Of a stretch of 64,000 bases of DNA, positions 1 to 10,096 are shown piece by piece. Source of the stretch: Haliscomenobacter sp. (GTDB lineage Bacteria > Bacteroidota > Bacteroidia > Chitinophagales > Saprospiraceae); the NCBI GenBank assembly GCA_016713275.1, contig JADJPL010000005.1, positions 62,001 through 126,000 of the forward strand, in the 5' to 3' direction. The notes below the pieces were generated by a model, which saw nothing but the letters and a program-made list of their open reading frames with translations, had not been told where the DNA came from and did not search any database. The translations under genes and the position numbers were made by a program. Positions within the stretch are counted from its first letter, which is position 1, and every line of letters begins with the position of its first letter.

Positions 1-1
1 C

Positions 2-520
2 ATTCCCACTGCGTACGGGCGGGAAGGAGACAAGCTCTTTTTCCATGGCTCCATCAAAAGCCGGATGATGCTCGAGCTGGGCGCTCAGATTCCGGTCTGC
101 GTTACGGTTACGTTATTGGACGGAGTAGTGCTGGCGCGTTCTGCCTTTCATCATTCGATGAACTATCGAAGCGTAGTGCTTTTTGGTCAGGCCAGGGAAC
201 TCGTTGAGCCGGAGGAAAAAGACAAGGCGCTCTACTGCATTTCCGAACAAATATTGCCCGGCAGATGGGCTGAGGTGCGAGGCCCCAACGCCAACGAACT
301 CGCAGCCACCTCGGTTTTGGAAATGACCATCGACGAGGCATCCGCCAAAATCCGGACGGGAGGCCCAAAAGATGATCAGGAAGATTACGATCTGCCTATC
401 TGGGCCGGGGTATTGCCGGTGCAATCGGTTTATCAAATTCCGGAGCCGGACCCCCTCCTGAAGGAATCGCTGGAGGTGTCTCCCAGTGTATTGAACGCCA
501 TAGCCAAACAAAGCGGCTAA
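2..520 (+). CDS. Pyridoxamine 5'-phosphate oxidase-like flavin-binding protein (5' end outside window)
   Basis: The frame is open from the left edge, so the start codon lies before the window and at least 172 residues are visible. The visible N-terminal part has GREGDKLFFHGSIKSRM followed by a PVCVTVTLLDGVVLARSAFHHSMNYRSV-type core; this order is characteristic of the PNPOx-like split-barrel family (Pyridox_ox_2), which bind flavin nucleotides. Family members reduce or bind FMN/F420-type cofactors, but the substrate cannot be told from sequence. The reading frame closes at TAA 518-520 and is followed by an AT-rich hairpin. The family call is secure, the function is not. Confidence 0.75.
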   Translation: MPTAYGREGDKLFFHGSIKSRMMLELGAQIPVCVTVTLLDGVVLARSAFHHSMNYRSVVLFGQARELVEPEEKDKALYCISEQILPGRWAEVRGPNANELAATSVLEMTIDEASAKIRTGGPKDDQEDYDLPIWAGVLPVQSVYQIPEPDPLLKESLEVSPSVLNAIAKQSG

Positions 521-531
521 CAAATATTTTC

Positions 532-584
532 TTTTTCAATTCTTATAAAAATTGCAAAGCAATTTTTTATAAGAATTGAAAAAA
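532..584. terminator. AT-rich bidirectional hairpin terminator
   Basis: An inverted repeat has arms at 532-555 and 559-584, a three-base loop and a single bulge where one arm has five A and the other six T. The arms end in T/A tracts on both sides, so it can end transcription from the PNPOx-like gene on the plus strand and from the BNR-repeat gene on the minus strand, which converge here. Confidence 0.7.
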
Positions 585-644
585 AAATGAAATTTCACGT
601 TGGTGACAAAGAACGAACTTGGGAGGCAACTCCCTATGAACCAA

Positions 645-3600
645 TCAATTCAAGGATTTAATATCCTGATCCTCCCCTTTTACTTTTCCCCACAAACCCA
701 CCAGCCGGTTGTACCAGGATTTGAGTTCTTGATACCGCTGAATGGCGTCTTTTCCTGGTTTTTGATCTGCCTGATCGAGCATGCCGCGCAAGTAGTTCAC
801 CTGGGCTAAAAGCATGGGAACCATGTACCGCCCTTCTTCCGTGTTCAACTCGTTCTGTAACTGGTCCAGCAGCGCTTTGGCTTCTGCGTTTGGCTGATCC
901 TGCTTTCTTTTGGCAGCCACTTTTTCGTTCAACTGTTTCACCGCGCTTTCCAGCTCTATTGTTTTTAAGCTCAGGCTCTCCTGTTCCAGCAGATCGGTTT
1001 CTTTCATACCCGCCGTTTTTTGCCGTGGGTCCATCATTAACCGGAACGATTGGGTAAACGTTTCGCCGCCAACTTCAAGCCGAACGGTATACACCCCCGG
1101 CGCCGCCATCGGCGCCCCTCTGCTGGAACGCTGCCCGGATCGGTCCCATGCGCCGAGATGCCGCATGTCCCAAGCGAACCGGTGAATGCCCGGGGTTTTC
1201 TTGAGGTTATCGCTAAACCCTGCCGTAATGAAGCCGGTAGCCATGTTGGGGGCCGACGCCGCAGGGCCGGTTTCAGAGGGAGGACGAGCGCTCGTAAAGG
1301 CCCGGATTACCTGATTTTTCGAATTGAGGATTTCCAGCTTGATCTCCCCGGCAGCCTGGGAGCTAAGGTAATAATCAATTAAAATGCGTGGCGCCGGGTA
1401 TTCCGGCGCGCCACTGTTGGGCGCATACCGGTAGCGGTATTGGTCCATAGGCTGGAACAAATGCGCTTTTTTAGGAGAAACCTGATTGGACATTTGGCGT
1501 AGGGACTCCAGGTTGTCCAGTATCCAAAAGCCGCGCCCCATGGTGGACAAGACTAAATCGCCACGAACAATCTTCATGTCCGTAACCGGCGTAATCGGCA
1601 CGTTCTGCTGGAACGGCGTCCAGGAAACCCCGTCATTAAACGAAATAAACAAACCGAATTCCGTTCCTGCGAAAAGAAGCCCTTCTCTTTTTGGGTCTTC
1701 CCGGACCACCCGAACGGGGTAATCTGCTGGAATGCCATTACGTCCGTTGGACAATAAGGTCCAGGTTTGGCCGTAATTTTCAGTTTTGTAAATATAGGGT
1801 TTGGGATCGCCTAACTGATACCGAAGCGAAACGAAATACGCTTTGCCCGGCTTGTGCGGGGACGGCTCAACGCAATCGATCCGGCCTCCGGGAGGAAGGT
1901 CCTTGGGGGTAACATTGGTCCATTTCTTTCCTCCGTCCCGGGTTACCTGCACCGGACCGTCATTGGCGCCTACCCAAATCAAGCCGGCTTGAAGGACGGA
2001 CTCGTTGATGTCGTAGATCGTACTGTAATACTCTTCCCGGTTACATCGCGGGTAATGGGCGAGCCAGAAATGACCTGTTTATCCGGTTCAAACGCCGTAA
2101 GGTCGGGCGAAATCGTTTGCCAGGTCACCCCATCATCCACGGTTTTGTGGAGGTACTGGGAGCCATGGTACACGACATTGGGGTTGTGCGGAGAAACGTG
2201 GATTGGGGCTACCCGCTGGAAGCGGTACTTCAAATCCTTGGGATTATGGCCGTAAATATTCGTAGCGCCAACGAAGTATTGGCGCTCCTGCCCGGTTCGC
2301 TTGTCATAAACGCCAAAGCACCCTTTGCAGTTGGAATAGACGATGTTGTGGTTGCCGGGTTTAGGGACAGCCGGGCCGGTTTCGCATCCGCCTACGGCCA
2401 GCCAGAAGCTGTTTACCCCCGCAGGCGCATCGTAGGGAGGTAAACTGGGAATAGCAATGGTCGTATTGTCTTGCTGGCCTGCGTACAGCCAGTAGGGGTA
2501 TTGGTCGTCTACCTCTACCTGGTATAGTTCGGCGGTAGATTGGTTCTCCTGGGTAGACCAGGTCTTGCCTGCATCCCGGGTGATGTTGGCGCCGCCGTCG
2601 TTGCACTGGATCCAGATGGCGGTATCCCTGGGGTTGATCCAGATCTCGTGGTTGTCGCCGTGCGGAACGCGCACGCTGCCCCAGGTTTTGCCTCCGTCGT
2701 TGGATCTCCAAAAACCGGTGGCAGCCACAAACAGCACATCCGGGTTCTTGGGGTTGGCGTCAATATTGCAATAATAGAAGGGTCGGTCGAGTAGTTCCTT
2801 ACGGGTGCTGACCAGGTTCCAGGATTCGCCCCAGTCATCGGAGCGATACACGCCCCCTTCTTCAGGAAGGGCTTCAACGAGCGCGTAGACCCGGTTAGGC
2901 GCCCCTTCCGACACCGCCAGGTCAATTTTGCCGATGACCCCCTGGGGCAGGCCTTTACTCACTTTCCTCCAGGTGGAGCCCATGTCTTCCGATTTGTAAA
3001 TCCCGCCTTCCAGGCTGCCGCTGACGATGGTCCAGGGTTTGCGTTCCGTGCGCCAGGCCGCTGCGTAAAGCACATTCGGGTTGGTGGGATGAAACTCCAG
3101 GTCGGCAAAGCCTACGGTATCGCTATGAAAAAGGACTTTGTCCCAGGTCTTGCCGCCGTCAAGAGTCCGGAACACCCCGCGTTCAGGATTGGGGGCGAAC
3201 GCATTGCCAATAGCTGCGACGAACGCGATATCCGGATTGACCGGGTGGATTTCGACAGCGCCAATTTGTCCGGTTTTATCCAGCCCGAGGTGGGTCCAGG
3301 TTTTTCCTCCATTGGTGGTTTTATAGACACCTTTGCCAGGAATGACATTACTTCTGACGCCATCCGATCCGGTGCCTACGTAAATGATTTCCGGATTAGA
3401 AGGCGCCAGCCGGATGGCGCCAATAGAAGGAGAGGCGAAGAAGTTGTCGGAAACGTTTTGCCAGCTTTGTCCAAAATCTGCGGTTTTCCAAAGCCCTCCG
3501 CCTGTGGCGCCCATTAGGAAGGTGGAAGGACGGTCCGGGTGTCCTGCTACGGCGGTTACCCGCCCACCCCTGGTGGGGCCGATGTTGCGGAAGGTAAGGT

Positions 3601-3718
3601 CCTGAAACACGGCGGAGGGCCCTCCTTGTTGTCCTGTTTGTCCAATGGCATGAACTCCGGAAAGGATTAACCCAATTCCTGCAAGGAGTCCTGCCAGCAT
3701 GCCTGTGTTATTTTTCAT
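645..3718 (-). CDS. Sortilin/VPS10-type BNR-repeat propeller protein, exported (one frameshift)
   Basis: After repair of one indel this is a 1024-residue protein. The start chosen is the ATG at 3718, giving a signal peptide (MKNNTGMLAGLLAGIGLILSG). The mature part carries many Asp-box/BNR repeats of the form S-x-D-x-G-x-T-W (GGGLWKTADFGQSW, GGVYRSDDWGESW, GFWRSNDGGKTW, GPVQVTRDGGKKW), as in sortilin-like ten-bladed propellers often annotated as glycosyl hydrolases. The C-terminal 130 residues are charged and helical. The frame breaks at a C run, 2036-2038: adding one base joins RDVTG to EEYYSTIYDINESVLQAGLIW-like sequence and restores the propeller. The gene starts 32 bases after the stop of the sensor kinase on the same strand, so the two are probably one transcript. 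No glycosidase active site is evident; a binding or scaffold role outside the cytoplasm is more likely. Confidence 0.8.
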
Positions 3719-3750
3719 ACGTGCGTATTGAATAAAAAAATTGGAATTTT

Positions 3751-6700
3751 TTAGCGTTGGCTGGGTTGCTCTACAGGAAGGGTAAAAGCAAACGTGCTTC
3801 CTTGCCCCAAAGCGCTTTCTACCCAAATCTGCCCTCCGTGGTGATGGATGATTTCCCGGCAAATCGGCAATCCGAGGCCTGTTCCTTTGGGTTTATCGGT
3901 CAGATGCTCCCCTACCTGCTTGAATTTGTCAAACACTTTACCCTGGTCTTCCGGCGATATACCAATGCCGGTATCGATCACCCGGACCACTAACAGGCGT
4001 TCCTGCTGTTCCACCTGACAGGTTACGCTGCCTTTATCAGTAAATTTGATCGCGTTAGACAACAGGTTGATCAGAACCTGGATGAGTTTATCCTGATCCC
4101 CGGTAACCTGCGGCAGTTCAGAAGGGATGACCTGGATGAATTCCAGGGCTTTGTGCTCAAAAAGTGCGTGCGTCGCCATGGCCGCCCTTTTGATTACCTC
4201 TTCTATTTTAATAGGTTCCATTTTCCAGTCTACATGGCCTGCTTCGATTTTTGCCAGGTCAAGCAGATCATTGATCAAGCCGGTTAAGCGCTGGCCTTCC
4301 GAGAGGATGACGTCGAGGCTCTCGCGAACTTGGTTCGCTGATTTAGTCCCTTTGGAATCCTCCCCGGGAACCAGGGTAAAGATACGTTCCTCCAGCTTTT
4401 TGCGAATAATTTTGGCAAAGCCCAGGATGGAGGTTAAAGGCGTACGCAACTCATGGCTAACGGTAGACAGGAAGTTGCTTTTCGCTTCATTTGCTTTTTC
4501 GGCAATAGCCCGGGCGCGCTCCGCCGCCGCAAAGAGGCGGGCATTCTGCATAGCCATTCCAACATAGGTCGCAATGGTGCTCAACAGAAACTGGTCGCTT
4601 TCCCCAAACCGGTTTTCTATAGCGGTACTTTGTACGCTCAGCACGCCAATGACTTTTTGCCCAAGGGGAATAGGCACCCCTAGATACGACGCGGCCTCGC
4701 GCCCGGAAACCTGGAGGCCAAATTGGGCGGAGCTCTCCGCCACCTGCCGGTTGATCAAGAGCGGCTGGCCAGATTTGATGATCTGGGATGTCAGTCCCTG
4801 GCCAAACGGCAAAGGCTGGATGATATCTCCGAACTGATAGGGAAAATGAATCAGATGCGTTTCTTCGTCCAATAACGCCAAATAGACTATGTCTGCCTGG
4901 AAAAGATCCCGGAGTTGGTCGCCGACCAAATGGATCAAATCCTCCTGGTTGAGTTGGGAGACCATCGCCTTGCTGACCCGGTTCACGGTTGCGAGTTCCT
5001 CCGCACGTTGCGTTGCCGCTTTGTAGGACCGGCGCTGGCCCAAAGCAATCCCCATCTGGGATGCCGCCGTGGTCAGAATATCCAAATCTTTTTGGACGAA
5101 TGCATGGGTAGTTTCATTCTCCACAACCAGAACACCTACGATCTCTTCCCCAATCCGGATGGGAACATCCAATTCAGATCCTTTCCCAATACTTGGCACA
5201 TAAGCAGCTTCTGTAGAAACATCCGGGGTATAATTGATTTTGCCGTCGAGCAGTGGTCTTTCGCTTAAACCTTTCCCAGACGGAATGCGCATCCCTTTTT
5301 CCACCTGGGCGTTTCCGGAAGTAGCGATCAGAATGCGGTCGTGGGTATATTGGTCCATTCCAAGGATGGCCACATGGAAGTATCCCAGGCCTGGGTATTT
5401 CAGCCCATTCACGACAGCTTCGCAGATGCGCTCCTCTGTTTCCGCCGCAGCAATCCCTGCGCTCAAATGAAAAAGGGCTTCCTGCTGTCGGGCTTGTTCC
5501 TGAACTTTCTGGGTGCGTTCCTGGATAATTTGCTCCAATTCCCGCTGTTTTTCCTGGAGCCTCCAGGTCCGCCAGCGAATCAGGTAATATACCCCTGCAC
5601 CCGTCAGAAAAATATACCCGAGAATCGCCCACCAACTCCGGTACCAGGGTGGCAACACTTCCAGTTCAAAAGTCGCTTCTGCTCCGGTCTCATTGAAAAT
5701 ATTGCGGGCCCTTACCCGGAACACATACTTTCCGGGAGGCAGGTTGGTGTATTCCTTATCCGCAGCAGTAGAGGGCGCCGACCAATGCGTATCAAAATTT
5801 TCCATCCAGGTTTCGAACACCGTTCCTTCGCTTTGGGAAAAGCTGGCGGCTGCAAACGTCAAGTGAATCCGGTTCAGCCGGAACGGAAGCACGGTTTGGG
5901 GTAAAGGGCCGGCCCCTCCATAAAGCAAGGAATCTTCCCCGATACGGATTTTTCGGATCAAAGTTTGAAATGAATTCTTCGGGCCTGCTAAATCCAACGC
6001 TTTATCGTAGCGGATCAGTCCTTCATCTGTTCCGAACCAAATGATCCCTTTATTATCTGGAAAGACGGTCTGAACCAGCCATTCCTTAAAAGGTTGAAAT
6101 GGAGCTTTATCAAGAAGAAGTTTGCCGCGTTGAAAGGACACCACGGCGCTTTCTTTTCCAAAATTCAACCAGATATTGCCATTTTGATCTGCTTCTGCCA
6201 AAGCTCTTTCCGCCGGGCCAAAGCCCATTTCGCGGAAAAGCGAGTCCGGAAGGAATCGCTCCCGATTGGAATCAAAGGTGAATATGCCCGAACTGGAAAG
6301 GAAAAATGGCTTGCCTTTGACAGCAAACGGATACGCCTGGCCTTCCGGGAATCCTTGAGCAGGGCCAAAGCGCTTAATTTGCAGGGATGACAGATTAATG
6401 CCGGCGTTGCCATACTGGGGGATGACTTCCAGGAGCCCCTGGAATTGGGTTCCGAGCCAAATATTCCCGTCTTCGTCTTCCCGAATACTGCGGATGGCTT
6501 CACTTATTCCCGGGGCTCTGCCGAGATCGGTCCAGCCGGTTCCGGATTTTTGCAACAAAGCCAGTCCGTCTTCCAGACCAACCCAAAGGAGATGAGGCGA
6601 TTGTAGCGAGCGGTGCAGGGCAAAGGCCCGGAAATCATAGTTATTGGAAAGCCGGACGGGGTAAGCAGCCTCTCCGGAGATCCCCATGACCCCCCCCTCG

Positions 6701-7857
6701 GGGAAGGCCGCCAGAAGTTCCCCATCAAATGTCAGCAGATCAAAGGTTTGGTTGTTGATTCCGGAAACGGGGTGGAACTGCCCCGAAACCGGGTCCAAAA
6801 ACTGAACGCCGTTCGTAGTAGAAACGTAAATTTGCTCTTTATGCTTGGCTATCCCGTTTACTGCGGATTCCAGCTTTTCCTGAACTCCAAGAAACCGAAG
6901 CGGAGAGGAAATATTGACTTTGGAAACCCCTTTATCGAGGGCAAGCCATAAATTGCCTTCCTGATCGGCATAAAGGAAATATACCGTGTTGTCTTGTAAA
7001 CCTGAAATCCGATCGAGCTTTCGAACCAGGCGGCCCTGCCAGTCGATCACCGCGACCCCTCCGCCCATCGTGCCTAAAGCGAACTGACCGTTGGGGAGCA
7101 CGACCCCCGGGAGGTAGAGGGGATTGGTTTTCAGGAACTCACCGGCTTCGGAGGCAAATGGAGCAAACCGGTTTCCATCCCATAAAAACAAGCCTTGGGT
7201 GCGGCTGCCGACCAGAATAGAAGACGCATTGTAGGGCAACATGACGTATATGCGCTCGGAAGCAAAGCGGTTGCCCCCGGGCAGCAACTTTAAGTTCCCT
7301 TTATCCATCCGCAACAACCCCTTTTCCCACTCGCGGATGTACAAGGTGTCTCTAACTACAAAAGCCAGATGGAAATTGGACTTGGATTCCCAAACCTTCA
7401 TAGATTTGCCGTCCCAGAGGAAAAGGTATTTAACGGCATTAAAGTAGATACCTTCCGAAGTAGCATACGTATTCCAAACGTCTCCAAATTCCCGGTAAGC
7501 GGGGGGAATTTGATCCATCAGGGAAACAAACCGGTTGTTTCCCTGCTTGTCCGGGCTCAGGAAACCGATCTCCCCTACGCCTCCGACATAGATCACCCCT
7601 TGTTTGTCTATAGCCATGGACCGGACAATCGACTGGTGGACCCATGTCCAGGACAGTCCGTCGTATTCCATCAGGCCGATGTTGTTTCCAATATACATCA
7701 GGCCTCTTTGGTCCTGAAGGATGGCCCAATTCTGCGGATGTCCTTTGTATTGTTTGGAGGAAAAGTTGGTTAAAGCAGGCCTTCCGGCCTCTCCGGTGGC
7801 TTGACCGAAAAGGAAGCAGACTGCGAACAGGAAAACGATGGCCAGCCAAAGGCGCAT
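3751..7857 (-). CDS. Two-component-propeller sensor histidine kinase with two GAF domains
   Basis: This intact 1368-residue protein has a signal peptide (about 1-20), a periplasmic ligand-binding propeller of regulator repeats (about 30-640; for example ENLWLALDKGVSKVN, GIIWFGTDEGLIRYD), a Y_Y_Y domain (about 680-745, ending in YTNLPPGKYVFRVRARN), one membrane helix (about 750-772), two GAF domains (about 810-1110), a HisKA dimerisation helix with the phospho-acceptor in STVSHELRTPLTS, and a HATPase domain with N box NLLSNAIKF and G boxes DTGIGI and GTGLGLP. Unlike many Bacteroidota hybrid kinases it has no fused receiver or AraC domain, and no response regulator gene adjoins it. The next gene downstream is the BNR propeller protein, 32 bases away. 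The signal sensed is unknown. Confidence 0.88.
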   Translation of the reverse strand: MRLWLAIVFLFAVCFLFGQATGEAGRPALTNFSSKQYKGHPQNWAILQDQRGLMYIGNNIGLMEYDGLSWTWVHQSIVRSMAIDKQGVIYVGGVGEIGFLSPDKQGNNRFVSLMDQIPPAYREFGDVWNTYATSEGIYFNAVKYLFLWDGKSMKVWESKSNFHLAFVVRDTLYIREWEKGLLRMDKGNLKLLPGGNRFASERIYVMLPYNASSILVGSRTQGLFLWDGNRFAPFASEAGEFLKTNPLYLPGVVLPNGQFALGTMGGGVAVIDWQGRLVRKLDRISGLQDNTVYFLYADQEGNLWLALDKGVSKVNISSPLRFLGVQEKLESAVNGIAKHKEQIYVSTTNGVQFLDPVSGQFHPVSGINNQTFDLLTFDGELLAAFPEGGVMGISGEAAYPVRLSNNYDFRAFALHRSLQSPHLLWVGLEDGLALLQKSGTGWTDLGRAPGISEAIRSIREDEDGNIWLGTQFQGLLEVIPQYGNAGINLSSLQIKRFGPAQGFPEGQAYPFAVKGKPFFLSSSGIFTFDSNRERFLPDSLFREMGFGPAERALAEADQNGNIWLNFGKESAVVSFQRGKLLLDKAPFQPFKEWLVQTVFPDNKGIIWFGTDEGLIRYDKALDLAGPKNSFQTLIRKIRIGEDSLLYGGAGPLPQTVLPFRLNRIHLTFAAASFSQSEGTVFETWMENFDTHWSAPSTAADKEYTNLPPGKYVFRVRARNIFNETGAEATFELEVLPPWYRSWWAILGYIFLTGAGVYYLIRWRTWRLQEKQRELEQIIQERTQKVQEQARQQEALFHLSAGIAAAETEERICEAVVNGLKYPGLGYFHVAILGMDQYTHDRILIATSGNAQVEKGMRIPSGKGLSERPLLDGKINYTPDVSTEAAYVPSIGKGSELDVPIRIGEEIVGVLVVENETTHAFVQKDLDILTTAASQMGIALGQRRSYKAATQRAEELATVNRVSKAMVSQLNQEDLIHLVGDQLRDLFQADIVYLALLDEETHLIHFPYQFGDIIQPLPFGQGLTSQIIKSGQPLLINRQVAESSAQFGLQVSGREAASYLGVPIPLGQKVIGVLSVQSTAIENRFGESDQFLLSTIATYVGMAMQNARLFAAAERARAIAEKANEAKSNFLSTVSHELRTPLTSILGFAKIIRKKLEERIFTLVPGEDSKGTKSANQVRESLDVILSEGQRLTGLINDLLDLAKIEAGHVDWKMEPIKIEEVIKRAAMATHALFEHKALEFIQVIPSELPQVTGDQDKLIQVLINLLSNAIKFTDKGSVTCQVEQQERLLVVRVIDTGIGISPEDQGKVFDKFKQVGEHLTDKPKGTGLGLPICREIIHHHGGQIWVESALGQGSTFAFTLPVEQPSQR

Positions 7858-8010
7858 AGCAGGTGTAGGTATCTTGGTGTTACAATCGTATGGCTCTCTT
7901 GGGTGAAAGTACGAAATATCTATAAAATTCCGAACGCTTTTCTGCGTGCAGGCCTTCGGACAGGTGCGCCGTTAGGGAGAATTTAGTAACTTGACAAAAA
8001 AGTCATTGCC

Positions 8011-9115
8011 ATGAAATGGTCCTTGCGCATTGCCCGTATATCCGGAATAGACGTCTACCTGCATTGGACGTTTATTCTTCTCCTGGCCTGGATGGGAATC
8101 AGTTTGTTTAATGCAGGCAAAGAGGGGTGGAATTATTTTGGGCTGGTTCTTTTGCTGTTTGTCTGTGTCCTCTTGCATGAGTTCGGGCACGCGCTGGTAG
8201 GCCAGCGATTTGGAGTAAAAACAGACCGGATTACCTTATTGCCGATTGGCGGGGTGGCCAGTATGGAACGGATGCCCGAAAAACCCTGGCAGGAGTTCTG
8301 GATCGCCATTGCCGGTCCGTTAGTCAATCTCTTTCTCGCAGCGTGTATTGGCATTTATTTCGTTGCAAGCGGACAGGAGGTAGAAGGATTAAACGCCGTT
8401 TCTTCCCTCTCCGGAAACTTCGCCTCCGATTTGCTCGCTGTTAACCTAACCCTTTTTGCTTTTAATTTAATTCCCGCTTTCCCTATGGACGGCGGCAGGA
8501 TCCTTCGGGCGCTTTTTGTCCCTGAAGTACGACCGGCTAAAAGCAACGAATATTGCGGCCCGGATTGGGCAGGTTCTTGCGATTGGCTTTGTGTTTGCCA
8601 GCTTCTACCTGAACATCTGGCTCATGTTTATTGGAATATTTATCTATTTGGGTGCAGGGGCGGAGGCTAGCTACGAAAGCACGCATTCGGCCTTGTCCCG
8701 TTTCAAAGTTCGGGATGCGCTCATGCGCCAGCATACGGTTCTGGACAAACACTGCACCATCGCCGAAGCGGTCAGCCGGCTGCTCGACGGGCAGGAAAAG
8801 GAGTTCCTCGTATCTGCTACCGGGGAAGTCATCGGTTCGGTGACGCGGGACGAACTGATTTCCGGCATCGAAAAGATAGGGAAAGAGGGTTCCATGGGGC
8901 AAATTGCCAACCCCAATCTGGTGATCTTGCATCCGGAGACCGCATTGGAAGACGTGTTCCTTATGATGAATCAAAAAAAAGTGGAAATTTGCCCGGTCTT
9001 CGAGGAAGACCAACTAATCGGGGTGGTCAACCGGGAGAATATTATTGAACTGCTGATGGTGAATAATGCCCTGAGGCAAAATGTAGCGCTCACCAAAACC
9101 ATTTCAAAAGCATAA
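8011..9115 (+). CDS. Site-2-type M50 metalloprotease with C-terminal CBS pair (one frameshift)
   Basis: The repaired protein has 367 residues. The membrane part carries the zinc motif HEFGH at residues 56-60 and the second metal motif NLIPAFPMDGGRILRAL near residue 160, with several hydrophobic helices, as in rhomboid-unrelated site-2 proteases (SpoIVFB/M50B type). The C-terminal half has two CBS domains (FKVRDALMRQHTVLD; QIANPNLVILHPETALEDVF), which bind adenosine nucleotides in this family. The frame breaks at a T run, 8513-8517; removing one T joins LRALL to SLKYDRLKATNIAARIGQ, the expected continuation. Regulated intramembrane proteolysis is the family role; the substrate is unknown. It is transcribed divergently from the sensor kinase across a 153-base gap. 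Confidence 0.85.
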
Positions 9116-9126
9116 ACCGTTACCAA

Positions 9127-10016
9127 ATGTCTGCTATTCAATTTAAAGGAGTTATCCCACCTTTGGTTACTCCATTCACGCCTTCGGGGAGATCGACTAT
9201 GCTGCCCATCGGTTCAATCTCCAACGGTGGAACCAACAAGGACTGGCTGGCTATCTGGTGCTGGGTTCCAACAGCGAAGCTGCCTCCTTGAGCGAATCGG
9301 AGAAGCTGACCTTAATCGAGCAAACGGCTGCTCATGCCCTGCCTGGTCATATCCTTCTGGCCGGAACGGGGATGGATTCTACGGCAGAAACCATCCGGCT
9401 CACCAACGAAGCAGCCCGTTGCGGCGCGCATGCGGCGCTCCTGCTCACTCCTTTTTATTACAGAGACGCTTTAAATGACGACGCGCAAATAAATCATTTT
9501 CTGGCTGTTGCGGACAAGTGCCGGATTCCGGTAATGATCTATAACGTGCCTAAATACACGCAGGTCAATTTGTCTAATAAAGTTATTGCCGCATTGAGCC
9601 GGCATCCCAATATTATCGGGATGAAAGACAGCAGCGGCAATATCGCTCAATTGGTGGAATTCCAGCGGGTGGCAGATCCTTCCTTCCAAATTCTGGTCGG
9701 AACGGCGGGCATTTGGTATCCTGCGCTGGTTTTGGGCATCCAGGCAGGCATTATGGCCCTCGCCAATTGTGCTCCGGAGGTGCTGGTCCGCATCCATGAA
9801 TTAACGGCATCCAATGAAATGAAAGAAGCCGAGCGCTTATACCGGCGATGGGTACCTGTTAACCAGGCGGTTACGGCAACCTATGGCGTTTCGGGGCTTA
9901 AATACGCCTGCCACCTGCGCGGATACCAGGCAGGAGCGGTGCGGTCTCCTTTGCAGGAGTTAGGAGAATCCGGAAGAAGCGCTATTGCCGAGCTGCTGAA
10001 CGAACGTACGGATTAG
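9127..10016 (+). CDS. DapA-family aldolase, closest in motifs to 4-hydroxy-2-oxoglutarate aldolase (one frameshift)
   Basis: The ATG at 9127 gives a 296-residue protein once one G is added to the run at 9186-9189; without it the frame stops soon after. Class I aldolase motifs are all present: VLGSNSEA for the substrate carboxylate, MIYNVPKYT with the catalytic Tyr, and NIIGMKDSSGN with the Schiff-base Lys. The substrate loop (LGSNSE), the MALANCAPEV stretch and the end RSPLQELGESG resemble mitochondrial HOGA1 more than lysine-pathway DapA. This reading is by memory of the families, so dihydrodipicolinate synthase or a sugar-acid aldolase remains possible. It starts 11 bases after the protease stop and probably shares its transcript. 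Confidence 0.78.
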
Positions 10017-10018
10017 CG

Positions 10019-10096
10019 GCGTTGTTCCATTGCTAAAACGCGAATGCCGCTGTCATCAGATGCAGCGGCATTCGCGTTTTAGCAATGGAACAACGC
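10019..10096. terminator. Perfect 34-bp inverted repeat between convergent genes
   Basis: Arms 10019-10052 and 10063-10096 are exact reverse complements around a ten-base loop (TCATCAGATG), in which CAT and ATG can pair further. The repeat fills the entire gap between the aldolase stop (10016) and the pdhB stop (10097) and touches neither coding region. It has no strong T tail, although a TTTT lies in each arm. A bidirectional terminator is the simplest role; its perfection and GC content are unusual. Confidence 0.7.

Noticed and set aside
600..809. A 69-codon frame starting in the PNPOx/BNR gap
   Set aside because: Most of it lies antisense to the BNR-repeat gene end and shows no motif.
1979..2040. 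Programmed frameshift in the BNR protein
   Set aside because: No slippery heptamer or downstream pseudoknot is visible, and the same kind of break recurs in many unrelated genes.
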